Part shown: positions 10,344 to 22,653 of the stretch, one piece after another | How positions within the stretch are numbered: position 1 is the first letter of the stretch | Layout: each line of letters opens with the position of its first letter | Source of the DNA: Rhodovulum robiginosum | Lineage (GTDB): Bacteria; Pseudomonadota; Alphaproteobacteria; Rhodobacterales; Rhodobacteraceae | DNA: 64,000 nucleotides | Direction: 5' to 3' | Assembly: GCF_003944755.1 (NCBI RefSeq) | Contig: NZ_RWGU01000043.1 | Coordinates: 99,708-163,707, forward strand | Position numbers and translations under genes: made by a program | The notes under the pieces: model-generated | What the model was told of the DNA's origin: nothing | Seen by the model: only the letters and a program-made list of their open reading frames with translations | Databases searched by the model: none

Positions 10344-12837
10344 CACAGCCGGGCCGGTATCGCGCCTGGTTGCCCTGGCGGGTCAGCAGAACGCCGGCAA
10401 ATCGACGCTGTTCAACATGCTCACGGGCATGACGCAGCATATTGCGAACTATCCCGGCGTGACCGTCGACAAGAAATCGGGCCGCTACGAGCACGGCGGC
10501 CAAACGGTCGAAGTGGTCGACCTGCCCGGCTGCTACTCGCTGACCGCCTTTTCGCTGGAAGAGCGCGTCGCGCGCGCCTTCCTGCTGGACGATCGCCCCG
10601 ACGTGGTGGTCAACGTGCTGGACGCGTCGAACCTGCGCCGCGGTCTGCCGCTGACCTTTCAGTTGCTCGAGATGGGCTTTCCCGTCGTCGTCGCGCTCAA
10701 CATGATGGACGTGGCCGAGAGCCACGGGCTAGAGATCGAAATCGCCGCGCTGGAGCGCCGGCTCTGCGTGCCGGTGGTGCCGGTGGTGGGGCGCAAGGGG
10801 CTGGGGGCCGACGCGCTGCGCGCGGCCATCGCCGCGGCGCACGATACCCGCCCGGCCACGCTGAACTATGGCGCACTCGAACCGGCGGTTCAGGACATGC
10901 AGGCCGCACTGGCCGAAGAGGCCGCGCTCAAGGACATCTCGGCGCGCTGGATGGCGGTCAAGCTGTTGGAGGACGATGCCGAGGCCAAGCGCCTGGTGTC
11001 GGACCGGCTGGACAACCCCCACCCGCTGCTCGACCGCGCCCACCGCCTGCGCGCCGCGGCGCCGGGCGAGATCAGCGCCGCCGACCGGGTCAGCGCGGCG
11101 CGCGACGGGCTGGCGGCCGATATCGTGGCCACCTGCATCACCGCAACCCGCGCCGGCCATGTGCCGCTGTCAGAACGGATCGACCGCTTCTTGCTGCATC
11201 CCTGGCTCGCGCCGGTCTTCCTGGTGGCGGTGATCTGGGCGATCTACCAGTTGTCGATCGTGCAGGGCTATCGGCTGACCGAGGTGACTTGGCCGCTGCT
11301 TGCGGGCTTTCGCGACTTCACCGGCTCGGTCCTGCCCGATGCGGGTTTCCTGCACGACCCGCAAATGCGCGCCATGGGGCTGTGGATGGTGGATGCAGCC
11401 AACACGCTGCTCAACTACGTGCCGATCTTCCTGATCCTCTTCGCGCTCATCGCGATTCTGGAGGATTCGGGCTATATGGCGCGGATCGCCTTCATCCTCG
11501 ACCGGGCGCTGCACCGGTTCGGCCTGCACGGGCAATCGACCCTGCCCTTCATCTTGGCGGGCGTCTTCGCGGGCGGTTGCGCCGTGCCCGGCGTCGCGGC
11601 GACCAAGGGCATCCCCGACGCCCGCGCGCGGATGGCCACGATCCTGACCGTGCCTTTCATGAACTGCATGGCCAAGATCCCGCTCTACACGCTCTTGATC
11701 AACATCTACTTCCCCGAAACCAAGGGCCTGATGCTGTTCTACCTGTCCACCCTGACGGTGATCGCGGCGATGCTGATCGCCAAGCTCTTGACCGTCTCGG
11801 TGCTGCGGCACGAAGAGACCGCGCCCTTCGTGATGGAACTGCCCAACTATCACCTGCCGACGCTCTCGGGTGTGTTGCGCCGGGCCGTCGACCGGACCTG
11901 GCTTTACATCAAGAAGGTGGGCACGGTGGTGGTGGCCATCGCGGTGGTGATCTACGTCTTGCTGCAATTCCCCGGCGTGCCGGCCGAACGGCAGGTGGCC
12001 TACCAGGACCGCGCCGAGGCCGCGATCGCCCGGTTCTACGACACGCTCGAGGGCAGCGCACAGCGCGCAGCGGTGCCCGATCAGGCCGCGCTGGTCGATC
12101 TGGTCAACACCTTCACCGAGCTGCGCGCCACCCAGGACGAGGCAGGCGACCCCGCCGTTTCGCGCGCGCTGGCCGAGCGCGCGGTCGCCCGCCACCCCGC
12201 CTATGCGCCCTTCCTTCTGCCCACAGACGCGCCCGGCGCGGGGGACGCGGCCGGCGCGCTGGCGCGGCTCGCTGATGCCCGCATCGCGATCCGGCGCGAG
12301 ATGCGCAAGGACAAGCTTGAGTCGAGCTTTCTCGGGACCGTCGGCCGCGGGTTGGAGCCGGTGACGCAATTCGCCGATTTCGACTGGAAGATCAACGTCG
12401 CACTCCTGGCCTCCTTCGCCGCGCGGGAAAACTCGGTGGCGACGCTTGGTGTGCTGTTCGACCAGGATGACGGGCAGAACCGGACGCTGGAAGAACGCAT
12501 GGGCGCTGCCCAGGCCGCCGAGGGGCATACCGCGCTGTCTGCGGTCGCGCTGCTGCTGTTTTTCGCGCTCTACCCGCCCTGCCTGGCCACCATGATGATG
12601 GTCAAGGTGCAGACCGGCAGCGTGAAGTGGATGGCGTTCTCGATCATCTTTCCCACCCTTCTGGGCCTCGCCGTGGCGAGCGCCGTCTTCACCGCCGGGC
12701 GTGTTCTGGGGCTGGGCGGATTGCAGACGATGACCGCCGTCTACCTTCTGACATTGGGCGCGCTGATCGTGGTGGCCCTGCCAAAGCCCTGGGCGCATCT
12801 GCCAGCGCCGCGCCCGGTTCCGGGGGACGGATCATGA
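10336..12837 (+). CDS. feoB: Ferrous iron transporter FeoB (GTPase-permease)
   Basis: Inner-membrane Fe2+ importer of 833 residues. N-terminal G domain: G1 GQQNAGKSTLFN, the NYPGVTVDKKSG switch, G3 DLPGCYSL and G4 NMMD. A helical spacer follows (to about residue 275), then two Gate domains with hydrophobic cores, including PFILAGVFAGGCAVPGVAAT with the conserved Cys. A soluble insertion of about 130 residues (roughly 555-690) sits before the last membrane segments. The G1 departs from the common GNPNSGKT form but keeps the GKS core, so GTP binding should be intact. It overlaps feoA upstream and the small Cys-rich gene downstream. Confidence 0.97.
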   Translation: MSDTAGPVSRLVALAGQQNAGKSTLFNMLTGMTQHIANYPGVTVDKKSGRYEHGGQTVEVVDLPGCYSLTAFSLEERVARAFLLDDRPDVVVNVLDASNLRRGLPLTFQLLEMGFPVVVALNMMDVAESHGLEIEIAALERRLCVPVVPVVGRKGLGADALRAAIAAAHDTRPATLNYGALEPAVQDMQAALAEEAALKDISARWMAVKLLEDDAEAKRLVSDRLDNPHPLLDRAHRLRAAAPGEISAADRVSAARDGLAADIVATCITATRAGHVPLSERIDRFLLHPWLAPVFLVAVIWAIYQLSIVQGYRLTEVTWPLLAGFRDFTGSVLPDAGFLHDPQMRAMGLWMVDAANTLLNYVPIFLILFALIAILEDSGYMARIAFILDRALHRFGLHGQSTLPFILAGVFAGGCAVPGVAATKGIPDARARMATILTVPFMNCMAKIPLYTLLINIYFPETKGLMLFYLSTLTVIAAMLIAKLLTVSVLRHEETAPFVMELPNYHLPTLSGVLRRAVDRTWLYIKKVGTVVVAIAVVIYVLLQFPGVPAERQVAYQDRAEAAIARFYDTLEGSAQRAAVPDQAALVDLVNTFTELRATQDEAGDPAVSRALAERAVARHPAYAPFLLPTDAPGAGDAAGALARLADARIAIRREMRKDKLESSFLGTVGRGLEPVTQFADFDWKINVALLASFAARENSVATLGVLFDQDDGQNRTLEERMGAAQAAEGHTALSAVALLLFFALYPPCLATMMMVKVQTGSVKWMAFSIIFPTLLGLAVASAVFTAGRVLGLGGLQTMTAVYLLTLGALIVVALPKPWAHLPAPRPVPGDGS

Positions 12838-13061
12838 CCGACAGGCCCATTCCCGCCATCGACCTGGGCGCAGAGGCCGGCATCGCCGCCCACGAATACG
12901 TACTGATCGGGGTTGCCGTGGCCATCGCGGCGGGCTTTCTCGGGCGCGGGCTGATCCGGCGGCGGCGCGGGGCGGCGCGGGGCTGTTCCGCCTGCCCCGG
13001 CTGTTCCGGCGGCGCCAGTTGCCCGATCGTCGAATTGCCCGATCCCGGCGGCAAACCCTAA
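12834..13061 (+). CDS. Small Cys-rich membrane protein of the feo operon
   Basis: A 75-residue protein whose ATG overlaps the feoB stop (ATGA). One membrane segment, about residues 21-39 (YVLIGVAVAIAAGFLG), is followed by an Arg-rich stretch (RRRRGAARG) and a cluster CSACPGC...C with four cysteines. This matches the short FeoB-associated Cys-rich membrane proteins that often form the third feo gene; their function is unknown. The positive charges predict that the Cys tail is cytoplasmic, where it could hold Fe2+ or an Fe-S cluster. It is not a winged-helix FeoC. It ends only 6 bases from the converging pcaG. Confidence 0.85.
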   Translation: MTDRPIPAIDLGAEAGIAAHEYVLIGVAVAIAAGFLGRGLIRRRRGAARGCSACPGCSGGASCPIVELPDPGGKP

Positions 13062-13067
13062 GCCCGC

Positions 13068-13667
13068 CTACATGTCGAAAAATACCGTCTCGCCCGCACC
13101 TTGCAGGCGAATGTCAAAGCGGTAGCGGCCGTCGCCGGTCTTCTTGGCGATCAGGGTGTCGACCCTCGGGCGCTGTTCGATGCGCGCCAGAACCGGGTCG
13201 TCGCCGTTCGCCTCGTCCTCGAAATAGATCCGCGACTGAAGCCCGGTATTGATACCCCGCGCCACGATCCAGAGCACGATATGCGGCGCCTGCCACCCGC
13301 CGCCGCGCATCGGCACCGGGCCCGGCTTGATCGTGCCGAGGCGCCACTCTCCGCTTTCGGGGTCGGCGCAGACGCGGGCCCAGCCCGTCACCTTTGGGTC
13401 GGCCCCCTCCTGCCCGGCAAAGCGCCCCGACGCGTCGGCCTGCCAGACCTCGATCACCGCATCGCGCAGCACCCAGCCGGTGCCGTCGGTCACGGTGCCG
13501 GTGATCTCGATCACCTCGCCCTCGGCGCCGTCCTGATAGGTCGTCTGCCCGATCTCGTGCTCATAGATGCCGCCGAGCCCCGCATAGGTCGGCGCCGTGC
13601 CGATATGGACGTAAGGCCCCGCGGTCTGCGAGGGCGTCTCGGTCAGCGTGTCCAGCTTCTGCACCAT
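13068..13667 (-). CDS. pcaG: Protocatechuate 3,4-dioxygenase, alpha subunit
   Basis: Structural subunit of the intradiol ring-cleaving enzyme that turns protocatechuate into 3-carboxy-cis,cis-muconate. It has 199 residues with TPSQTAGPYVHIG at the start, a DAVIEVWQADASGRF core strand pair and the KPGPVP...QAPHIVLWI segment. As expected for an alpha subunit, it lacks the full Tyr/Tyr/His/His iron site found in PcaH. It is the last gene of the pobA-pcaC-pcaH-pcaG operon, one base after pcaH, and converges on the feo operon with a 6-base gap. Confidence 0.96.
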   Translation of the reverse strand: MVQKLDTLTETPSQTAGPYVHIGTAPTYAGLGGIYEHEIGQTTYQDGAEGEVIEITGTVTDGTGWVLRDAVIEVWQADASGRFAGQEGADPKVTGWARVCADPESGEWRLGTIKPGPVPMRGGGWQAPHIVLWIVARGINTGLQSRIYFEDEANGDDPVLARIEQRPRVDTLIAKKTGDGRYRFDIRLQGAGETVFFDM

Positions 13668-13668
13668 C

Positions 13669-14406
13669 TCACATCCCCTCCAGCTTGTTCTCGAACATGG
13701 TCTGCCGGCGCCCCCTGAGAACGATGTCGAACTTGTAGGCCAGGAAATCCATCGGCCGCGCGCGGCCGAGGTCGAGCGGCGCCACCAGCCGGTCGAGCTG
13801 GCCGCGGTCCTTGACCGTGTTGGCGATGGGGCAGCGGGCGATCAGCGGGTCGCCCTCGAAATACATCTGGGTGATCAGCCGCTGGCCGAAGCTGTGGCCG
13901 AAAACCGAGACGTGAACGTGCATCGGCCGCCATTCGTTGCCCCGGTTGGGCCATGGATAGGCGCCGGGGCGGATCGTGAGGAACTCGTAACACCCGTTCT
14001 CGTCGGTGATCGTGCGCCCGCAGCCGCCGAAATTGGGGTCGAGCGGCGCGAAATAGGTGTCCTTGATATGCCGGTATCGCCCGCCCGCGTTGGCCTGCCA
14101 GATCTCGATCAGGGTATCGGGCACGGGGCGGGCGTTTTCGTCCAGCACGCGCCCGTGCATCAGGATGCGTTCGCCCACCGCGGGCGCCGCGCCCTTCGTC
14201 CAGTTCAGGATCAGGTTGTTGTCGAGCGGCCCGAGGCGCGCATGGCCAAAGCGCGGGCCGGTTTCCTCGCTCGGGGTGCTCTCCATCGAGATCAGCGGCA
14301 GATGGGGCGACCGGAACACGCTGGTCTTGTAGTCGGGATCGTAGGCTGGCGGATGGGCGTCGCGGTTGCGCGGGATCAGCGGGCCCAGGTCGCGGGTTGC
14401 GGTCAT
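13669..14406 (-). CDS. pcaH: Protocatechuate 3,4-dioxygenase, beta subunit
   Basis: Iron-bearing catalytic subunit of the dioxygenase. It has 245 residues from the ATG that overlaps the pcaC stop (ATGA). The non-haem Fe3+ ligands are identifiable by context: Tyr in NAGGRYRHIKD, Tyr in PGAYPWPNRG, and two His in EWRPMHVHVSVFG. The IEIWQANAGG motif is typical of intradiol dioxygenases. pcaC lies upstream and pcaG one base downstream, so the two dioxygenase subunits are made together. Confidence 0.97.
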   Translation of the reverse strand: MTATRDLGPLIPRNRDAHPPAYDPDYKTSVFRSPHLPLISMESTPSEETGPRFGHARLGPLDNNLILNWTKGAAPAVGERILMHGRVLDENARPVPDTLIEIWQANAGGRYRHIKDTYFAPLDPNFGGCGRTITDENGCYEFLTIRPGAYPWPNRGNEWRPMHVHVSVFGHSFGQRLITQMYFEGDPLIARCPIANTVKDRGQLDRLVAPLDLGRARPMDFLAYKFDIVLRGRRQTMFENKLEGM

Positions 14407-14783
14407 GCCTCGCTCTCCATCTCGGCGAAGGTGTCCTTGGCGATCTTCAGCGCCCGGTTGGCGCGCGGCACGCCGGCATAGATTGCCACGTGCTGAAACG
14501 CCTCGGCCACGTCGCGGGGGCTGGCCCCGGTGCGTGCGGTGGCGCGAATGTGCATCGGGATTTCCTCGAAATTCCCGGTCGCGGCCAACAGCGCCAGCGT
14601 CAGCATGGACCGTTCGCGCCGCGTGATGGCATCCGACGCCCAGACCGTGCCCCACGCGCCCTCGGTGATGAGCGTCTGGAACGGGTCGTCCAGCTCGGTC
14701 CTGGCGGCCTCGGCGCGATCGACATGGGCCTCGCCCAGCACCGCCCGGCGCACCTCCATGCCGCGGGCATATCTGTCGGTCAT
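14403..14783 (-). CDS. pcaC: 4-carboxymuconolactone decarboxylase
   Basis: Converts 4-carboxymuconolactone to 3-oxoadipate enol-lactone, two steps after ring cleavage. It has 126 residues, all alpha, of the CMD/AhpD-like family (RRERSMLTLALLAATGN, PMHIRATARTG, DVAEAFQHVAIYAGVPRA). The start is the ATG at 14783, 20 bases after the pobA stop; the frame stays open upstream only as a shadow of pobA. The intervening enzyme, PcaB, and the later PcaD are not in the window. Confidence 0.96.
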   Translation of the reverse strand: MTDRYARGMEVRRAVLGEAHVDRAEAARTELDDPFQTLITEGAWGTVWASDAITRRERSMLTLALLAATGNFEEIPMHIRATARTGASPRDVAEAFQHVAIYAGVPRANRALKIAKDTFAEMESEA

Positions 14784-14803
14784 CTCGTCTCCTCTCGCCC
14801 CGC

Positions 14804-17414
<2,611 letters not shown>

Positions 17415-17422
17415 GGCGCGGG

Positions 17423-18457
17423 ATGCGCATCCTTGTGACCGGCGGCGCGGGGTTTCTGGGGGTCAACCTGATCCGCCATTTCCTGGGCAGGGGCGCGTCG
17501 CTGCGCAGCCTCGACCGCGCGCCGTTTTCCTATCCCGAGGCCGACCGGATCGAGGCGATGACCGGCGACATCCGCGATGCCGCCCTGCTGCGCCGGGCGC
17601 TTGGCGATATCGACATCGTGGTCCATTGCGCCGCCGCGCTGCCGCTCTGCCCGCGCGACGAGATCTTCTCGACCGAGGTCGAGGGCACCCGCGCCCTGCT
17701 GGCCGCCGCCCGCATCGCCGGGGTGGACCGCGTGATCCACATCTCGTCCACCGCCGTCTACGGCGTGCCCGACCACCACCCGCTGATCGAGGACGACCCG
17801 CTGATCGGCGTGGGCCCCTACGGCGCGGCCAAGATCGCCGCCGAGGCCGCCTGCGCCGAGGCCCGCGCCCAGGGCCAGTGCGTGCCGGTCCTGCGCCCCA
17901 AATCCTTCGTCGGGCCCGAGCGGCTGGGCGCGTTCGAACTGCTCTACGATTTCGCCTATCGCGGTCACAATTTCCCGGTTATCGGGCGCGGAGACAACCT
18001 CTACCAGTTGCTCGACGTCGCCGACCTGTGCGAGGCTATTGAGGCATGCGCAACCGGAGATCGGGCAGCGGTGAACGACGTGTTCAATGTCGGCGCAGAA
18101 CGGTTCGGAACGCTCCGCGAGGGGTTTCAGGCGGTCCTCGACCGGGCCGGGCACGGCCGTCGCGTGATCGGCCTGCCCGCGGCCCCCGCCATATGGACGC
18201 TGCGCGGGCTGGAGGCGCTGAAGCTCTCGCCGCTTTACGCGTGGATCTACGAGACCGCCGGAAAGGACAGTTATGTCGGAATCGACAAGATCAAGGCGCG
18301 CCTCGGCCTCGCGCCGCGCTATTCCAATGACGAGGCGCTGATCCGCAATTACGACTGGTACGTGGCCCATCGCGACCGGATTGCCCGGGCCGCCGGCGTC
18401 ACCCACCGCGTGCCCTGGAAAAGGGGGGCCCTCGGGCTGATGAACCTTGTTTTCTGA
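17423..18457 (+). CDS. NAD-dependent epimerase/dehydratase (extended SDR)
   Basis: A 344-residue enzyme of the nucleotide-sugar epimerase/dehydratase type. N-terminal Rossmann motif TGGAGFLGVNLIRHFLG, then DIRDAALLRRAL, the central VIHISSTAVYGVPD and the active-site YGAAK (Tyr and Lys) in GVGPYGAAKIAAE. The specific substrate cannot be read from sequence; a sugar nucleotide or a lipid-linked sugar is most likely. Its last 11 bases overlap the next gene. With the GtrA-like gene it suggests supply and translocation of a modified sugar. Confidence 0.88.
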   Translation: MRILVTGGAGFLGVNLIRHFLGRGASLRSLDRAPFSYPEADRIEAMTGDIRDAALLRRALGDIDIVVHCAAALPLCPRDEIFSTEVEGTRALLAAARIAGVDRVIHISSTAVYGVPDHHPLIEDDPLIGVGPYGAAKIAAEAACAEARAQGQCVPVLRPKSFVGPERLGAFELLYDFAYRGHNFPVIGRGDNLYQLLDVADLCEAIEACATGDRAAVNDVFNVGAERFGTLREGFQAVLDRAGHGRRVIGLPAAPAIWTLRGLEALKLSPLYAWIYETAGKDSYVGIDKIKARLGLAPRYSNDEALIRNYDWYVAHRDRIARAAGVTHRVPWKRGALGLMNLVF

Positions 18458-20192
18458 TCTGAAGGCCGCCGGTGCCGTTCTGGTCATCGCCGCCGGGCTG
18501 GCCAGCGCCGCGCCCGCGCAATCGCCAGAGGTCCTGGCCGCCCAGCGCGACGCCTATGACGCCGTGCGCGCCAAGACCATCCTTGAGCTACAGCCCTTTC
18601 GAGACACCGCCGTCGTCGCGCTGAACGACGAGACGCCACTGAGCCTCGTGTCGGTCAACCCACGGATCAATGCATGGTTCGTGTTGCAGATCGGCCCCGA
18701 GGGCGGGCGGCAAGAGAGCTATCATCTGGAAAACCCGGCCCCGGCGCGGCGCAAGATCACGCTGGAGCCCGCGCCGGCCCCCGCGCTGGTGATCGCCGAT
18801 GAAACCGGCACCAGCCGCTGCACCCCCTGGGCCGAGGACGGGCGCGACCTGGCCGCGGCGCGGGCCAGCGACCAACCCTTCGCGCCGCTCTGCGACGGCA
18901 AGCTCTACCTGCGCAACAAGGTCACCGGCGCACGCACCAGCCTGGAGGCCGCCGCCGAATTCCTGCGCGAAAACGTGGCCGGCGGCGAAAGCATCGTGCG
19001 CTTCGTGAGGCAGACGTTCTTCAAGGACAGCGAACTCGCCTCGGGCCCGGCGCTGGAGGCCAGGGGCGCGGGCCGGCTGGCGCTGGGCCCCGGCGGCGCG
19101 GCGATGGACGCCGCGGTCGAGGACCGCCCGGTGATCGCCACGCTGATGGATATCGGCCTCGACGGGGCCGAAACGGCGCGCATGACCATGGGGCTGTGGT
19201 ACCCCGTCAGCGACCTGCCCGGCGTCTTTGCCAGCGCCATCCAGCCCCGGTCGATCGCGCGGTCGGTGCTGCGGGGGCCGGGAACGGCCAACGCGCTCGA
19301 CGGCATCGAGGGGCGGGCCGATGTCTACCTCGTGGGGTTCGACCTCGGCCGGTTCGATCTCGGCTTTGCGCTGGGCACCGACCATCCCGGGCTCGGCTGG
19401 TCGCCCCGCCCGCCCGCCTCGGTCCGGCCGCGGGGGATGCCCGGGCCCGACGGGGTAAAGTCTGCCGCGCCGCTGGTGCGGCTGGGCATGGTCAACCCGG
19501 CGCTGGCGGACCGCACCGTCGCGGTCTTTACCGGCGGGTTCAAGCGCCAGCACGGCGCGTTCAAATGGGGCGATTACATCACCCTCAATTTCGGCACGCA
19601 TTACGGGTTCGTCGAGCAGGGGACGATCTTTTCCAAGCTCCAGCCGCATCTGGCGACGCTTTACGTGCTGGATGACGGCACCATCGGCATGAAGACCTGG
19701 GAAGAGGCCGACAACGCGCTGCTGCCGCGCCTCCGCTTTGCCCGGCAAAACGGCGTGCCGCTGGTCGCGCCCGACCCCGAAACCGGGGAGAGCGTGCCCG
19801 CGCCGCTGGTCACCCGCTGGGGGCCGGGCAACTGGTCGGGTTCGGCCAAGGCCGAGCTGCGCACGCTGCGCGCGGGCGCCTGCATGAAGGAAAACGAAGG
19901 CCGGCGCTACCTGATCTACGCCTATTTCTCGACCGCCACGCCCTCGGCCATGGCGCGCACCTTTCAGGCCTATGGCTGTGACTATGCGATGCTGCTGGAC
20001 ATGAACGCGCTCGAACACACCTACCTGGCGCTTTACGTGGCGCGGGGCGGCAAGCTGCATGTTCAGCACATGGTCCCCGGCATGGCGCTGATCGACAAGA
20101 AGGCACGCGACGGCACGGTGATCCCGCGCTTTCTGGGGTATGCCGACAACCGGGACCTGTTTTACCTGACCCTGAAGGAGGGAGTGGAATGA
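18447..20192 (+). CDS. Exported protein with phosphodiester-glycosidase (NAGPA)-like C-terminal half
   Basis: A 581-residue protein with an N-terminal signal peptide (hydrophobic to about residue 20, cleavage near AAPAQS). The start is a TTG inside the epimerase gene, the only early in-frame start that keeps the signal. I do not recognise the first half. The C-terminal half resembles the phosphodiester glycosidase fold: [15 protein letters not shown] (compare the INGGFF motif), a [15 protein letters not shown] strand pair, and [34 protein letters not shown], split here as [16 protein letters not shown] then [18 protein letters not shown], in place of the usual LDGGGSST region. It overlaps the next gene by 4 bases. 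The fold assignment is an inference. Confidence 0.6.
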   Translation: MFSDLKAAGAVLVIAAGLASAAPAQSPEVLAAQRDAYDAVRAKTILELQPFRDTAVVALNDETPLSLVSVNPRINAWFVLQIGPEGGRQESYHLENPAPARRKITLEPAPAPALVIADETGTSRCTPWAEDGRDLAAARASDQPFAPLCDGKLYLRNKVTGARTSLEAAAEFLRENVAGGESIVRFVRQTFFKDSELASGPALEARGAGRLALGPGGAAMDAAVEDRPVIATLMDIGLDGAETARMTMGLWYPVSDLPGVFASAIQPRSIARSVLRGPGTANALDGIEGRADVYLVGFDLGRFDLGFALGTDHPGLGWSPRPPASVRPRGMPGPDGVKSAAPLVRLGMVNPALADRTVAVFTGGFKRQHGAFKWGDYITLNFGTHYGFVEQGTIFSKLQPHLATLYVLDDGTIGMKTWEEADNALLPRLRFARQNGVPLVAPDPETGESVPAPLVTRWGPGNWSGSAKAELRTLRAGACMKENEGRRYLIYAYFSTATPSAMARTFQAYGCDYAMLLDMNALEHTYLALYVARGGKLHVQHMVPGMALIDKKARDGTVIPRFLGYADNRDLFYLTLKEGVE

Positions 20193-21157
20193 TCCGCGCG
20201 CTTGCCCTCGTCGCCGCCCTTCTCGCCGGGCCGGCCCCGGCCGAGACCCTGAAACAGCAAAACGAGCGCCTGTTTCGCCAGATCGAGGCGGTCCACGCGC
20301 CCAGGCCCGCGGAAATGGCCCGCCTGCGCGAGATCTTCGCGCGCTCGGGCTTTGTCGGCCAGGGCAACCCGGCGATCACGCGCCACCCGATGACCCCGGC
20401 CGAGTGCCGCCAGCGCATCCCCGGCGGCCCCGAGGCGTACGAGGACCGGCGCGCCACCCGCATCTGTGGCGACCGTTTCATGGTGCCGCTTTACGACCCG
20501 GCAACCCAGCGGCCCGAGGACGCCACCGCCTGTATCGACCAGTTCGAATTCCCCAACATCCCCTGTGCCTACCCCGTGGTCTGGGTCAAGGCCCGCGAGG
20601 CCGCCCAGATCTGCGCCGCGATGGGCAAGCGGATCTGCGACGCCCACGAATGGGAAGGCGCCTGCGCCGGCGCGCTGGAGCCGCCCGATTACCGCTTCGA
20701 CCTCGGCTCGGTCGCGGCGATGCGCAGCTGGCACAACCGCAAATACGCGGCCACCAAGAGCTGGGCCTATGGACCGGCCTACAAGAAGGGCGTCTGCGCC
20801 GCGAACAGCGTGAAAAGCAGCAGTTGCGGCGGCGGCGGCTTCAACAGCTGCGGCTCGAACACCTACCCCGCGGGCAGCTTTCCGGGCTGCGTCAGCCCGC
20901 TTGGCATCTACGACATCCACGGCAACGCTGCCGAGCACATGAACCTGCCGATGGCCCCCGGCCAGATGGCCAGCCGCGGCAGCACCGAGCTGGGCGTGAC
21001 CGAGATGAAGGGAAGCTGGTTCATCTTCGACCGCTACTACGCCCACCAGGACTGGTGCCGCTGGCGCGCGCCCTACTGGCACGGCAGCCGTGTGATGAGC
21101 ACGGGCAGCCACGCGAATTACCACCTGGGCTTTCGCTGCTGCAAGACGGTGGAGTGA
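20189..21157 (+). CDS. Exported, Cys-rich SUMF1/formylglycine-generating-enzyme-fold protein
   Basis: A 322-residue protein whose ATG overlaps the previous stop (ATGA). The signal peptide ends near AGPAPAET. The SUMF1 fold is visible in order: [39 protein letters not shown] (compare KRLPTEAEWE), [14 protein letters not shown] (compare GLYDMHGNVWEW) and a terminal GFRCCK (compare GFRLV). It has about 14 cysteines, far more than usual, in pairs that suggest periplasmic disulphides or a metal site; whether any correspond to the FGE catalytic pair I cannot tell. No sulfatase gene is near. It is the last of a four-gene set and is followed by a likely terminator. Confidence 0.8.
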   Translation: MIRALALVAALLAGPAPAETLKQQNERLFRQIEAVHAPRPAEMARLREIFARSGFVGQGNPAITRHPMTPAECRQRIPGGPEAYEDRRATRICGDRFMVPLYDPATQRPEDATACIDQFEFPNIPCAYPVVWVKAREAAQICAAMGKRICDAHEWEGACAGALEPPDYRFDLGSVAAMRSWHNRKYAATKSWAYGPAYKKGVCAANSVKSSSCGGGGFNSCGSNTYPAGSFPGCVSPLGIYDIHGNAAEHMNLPMAPGQMASRGSTELGVTEMKGSWFIFDRYYAHQDWCRWRAPYWHGSRVMSTGSHANYHLGFRCCKTVE

Positions 21158-21260
21158 GGGCCCATTCGGCCGCACCCCAGAGAGTAGGGCAGCACCCGTC
21201 GGGGGGCGGGTCGGGCGCTGTCCGGGCTGACGCCCGGGCGCGACATCGTCCGGCGGCGCG

Positions 21261-21288
21261 CAGGCCACTTTGCCGGCCTGTTGCTTTT
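21261..21288 (+). terminator. Rho-independent terminator after the GtrA/SUMF1 gene set
   Basis: Stem CAGGCC (21261-21266) and GGCCTG (21275-21280) with an 8-base loop, then the T-rich tail TTGCTTTT. It lies about 100 bases after the SUMF1-like stop and 73 bases before serS. Confidence 0.6.
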
Positions 21289-21360
21289 CCCGGTTCACAT
21301 CCCCCCGCCCTCTGGGGCATAGGAGGCCCAAGACCGAACCCCACGCGAGAGAAACGCCCC

Positions 21361-22653
21361 ATGCACGACATCCGCGCCATCCGAGAAGCCCCGGACGCCT
21401 TCGACGCCGCCCTGGCCCGCCGGGGGGCCGCGCCCGTCGCCTCGGATATCCTCGCCATCGACGCCGCGCGGCGGGAAAAGATCCTCGCCGCCGAGACCGC
21501 ACAGGCCGAGCAGAACAAGGCCTCCAAGGAAATCGGCAAGGCCAAGGCCGCGGGCGACGAGGCCGAATTCGACCGCCTGCGCGCGCTGGTGGCCGACAAG
21601 AAGGCCGAGATCGCGGCGCTCAACGACGCCGCCAAGGCCGAGGACGCCCGCCTGCGCGATCTGCTGATGGGCCTGCCCAACCTGCCGCTGGACGATGTGC
21701 CCGAGGGCGAAGACGAAGACGACAATGTCGAGATGCACCGCTGGGGCACCCCCTGCGACTTCGCCTTCACGCCGAAAGAGCATTACGACCTCGCCGGCGT
21801 TCAGCCCGGCATGGATTTCGAAACCGCCGCCAAACTGGCCGGCTCTCGCTTCGTGGTGCTGAAGGGCGCGGTCGCGCGGCTGCACCGGGCGCTGGCGCAG
21901 TTCATGCTCGATACCCACACCACGGAAAACGGGCTGACCGAGGTCAACGCCCCCGTGCTGGTGCGGGAAGAGATGATGTTCGGCACCGGGCAATTGCCGA
22001 AATTCGGCGAAGACAGCTACCAGACCCGCGAGGGCTGGTGGCTGATCCCGACCTCCGAGGTGACGCTGACCAACACGGTCTCCGAGACGATCCTCGACGC
22101 GGCGGACCTGCCCCGCCGGATGACCGCCCATTCGCTGTGCTTCCGCTCCGAGGCGGGCAGCGCGGGGCGCGACACCGCCGGCATGCTGCGCCAGCACCAG
22201 TTCGAAAAGGTCGAGATGGTGTCGATCGTCGCGCCCGACGAGGGGCGCAATGAACTGGACCGCATGACGAAATGCGCCGAGGGCATCCTCGAACGGCTGG
22301 GCCTGCCCTACCGCACCGTGGTGCTGTGCACCGGCGACATGGGCTTCGGCGCGCGGCGCACCCATGACATCGAGGTCTGGCTGCCGGGGCAGGACAGCTA
22401 TCGCGAGATTTCCTCGGTTTCCCTCTGCGGCGATTTCCAGGCAAGGCGGATGAACGCCCGCTTTCGGCCCGAGGGCGGCGGCAAGCCGGACTACGTGCAC
22501 ACGCTCAATGGCTCTGGGCTGGCCGTGGGCCGCTGCCTGATCGCGGTGCTGGAGAACGGGCAGCAGGAGGACGGATCGGTCACGCTTCCGCAGGCGCTGG
22601 CCCCCTGGCTTGGCGGCAAGACCCGGCTTTCCGCCGAAGGGGAGCTTTTGTGA
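21361..22653 (+). CDS. serS: Serine--tRNA ligase
   Basis: Class II synthetase for tRNA-Ser (and the first step of selenocysteine charging where that exists). It has 430 residues from the ATG at 21361; the frame is open far upstream but only as a shadow. The N-terminal long antiparallel coiled coil (about residues 25-105, rich in Ala, Lys and Glu) binds the tRNA arm. Motif 2 region [17 protein letters not shown] and motif 3 region [17 protein letters not shown] are intact, as is PTSEVTLTN. It overlaps the next start at the TGATG junction. Confidence 0.98.
   Translation: MHDIRAIREAPDAFDAALARRGAAPVASDILAIDAARREKILAAETAQAEQNKASKEIGKAKAAGDEAEFDRLRALVADKKAEIAALNDAAKAEDARLRDLLMGLPNLPLDDVPEGEDEDDNVEMHRWGTPCDFAFTPKEHYDLAGVQPGMDFETAAKLAGSRFVVLKGAVARLHRALAQFMLDTHTTENGLTEVNAPVLVREEMMFGTGQLPKFGEDSYQTREGWWLIPTSEVTLTNTVSETILDAADLPRRMTAHSLCFRSEAGSAGRDTAGMLRQHQFEKVEMVSIVAPDEGRNELDRMTKCAEGILERLGLPYRTVVLCTGDMGFGARRTHDIEVWLPGQDSYREISSVSLCGDFQARRMNARFRPEGGGKPDYVHTLNGSGLAVGRCLIAVLENGQQEDGSVTLPQALAPWLGGKTRLSAEGELL

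Noticed and set aside
10336..10410. FeoB G1 motif GQQNAGKS as a degenerate, inactive site
   Set aside because: The GKS core and the G3 and G4 motifs are intact; this variant is a normal alternative of the FeoB G1.
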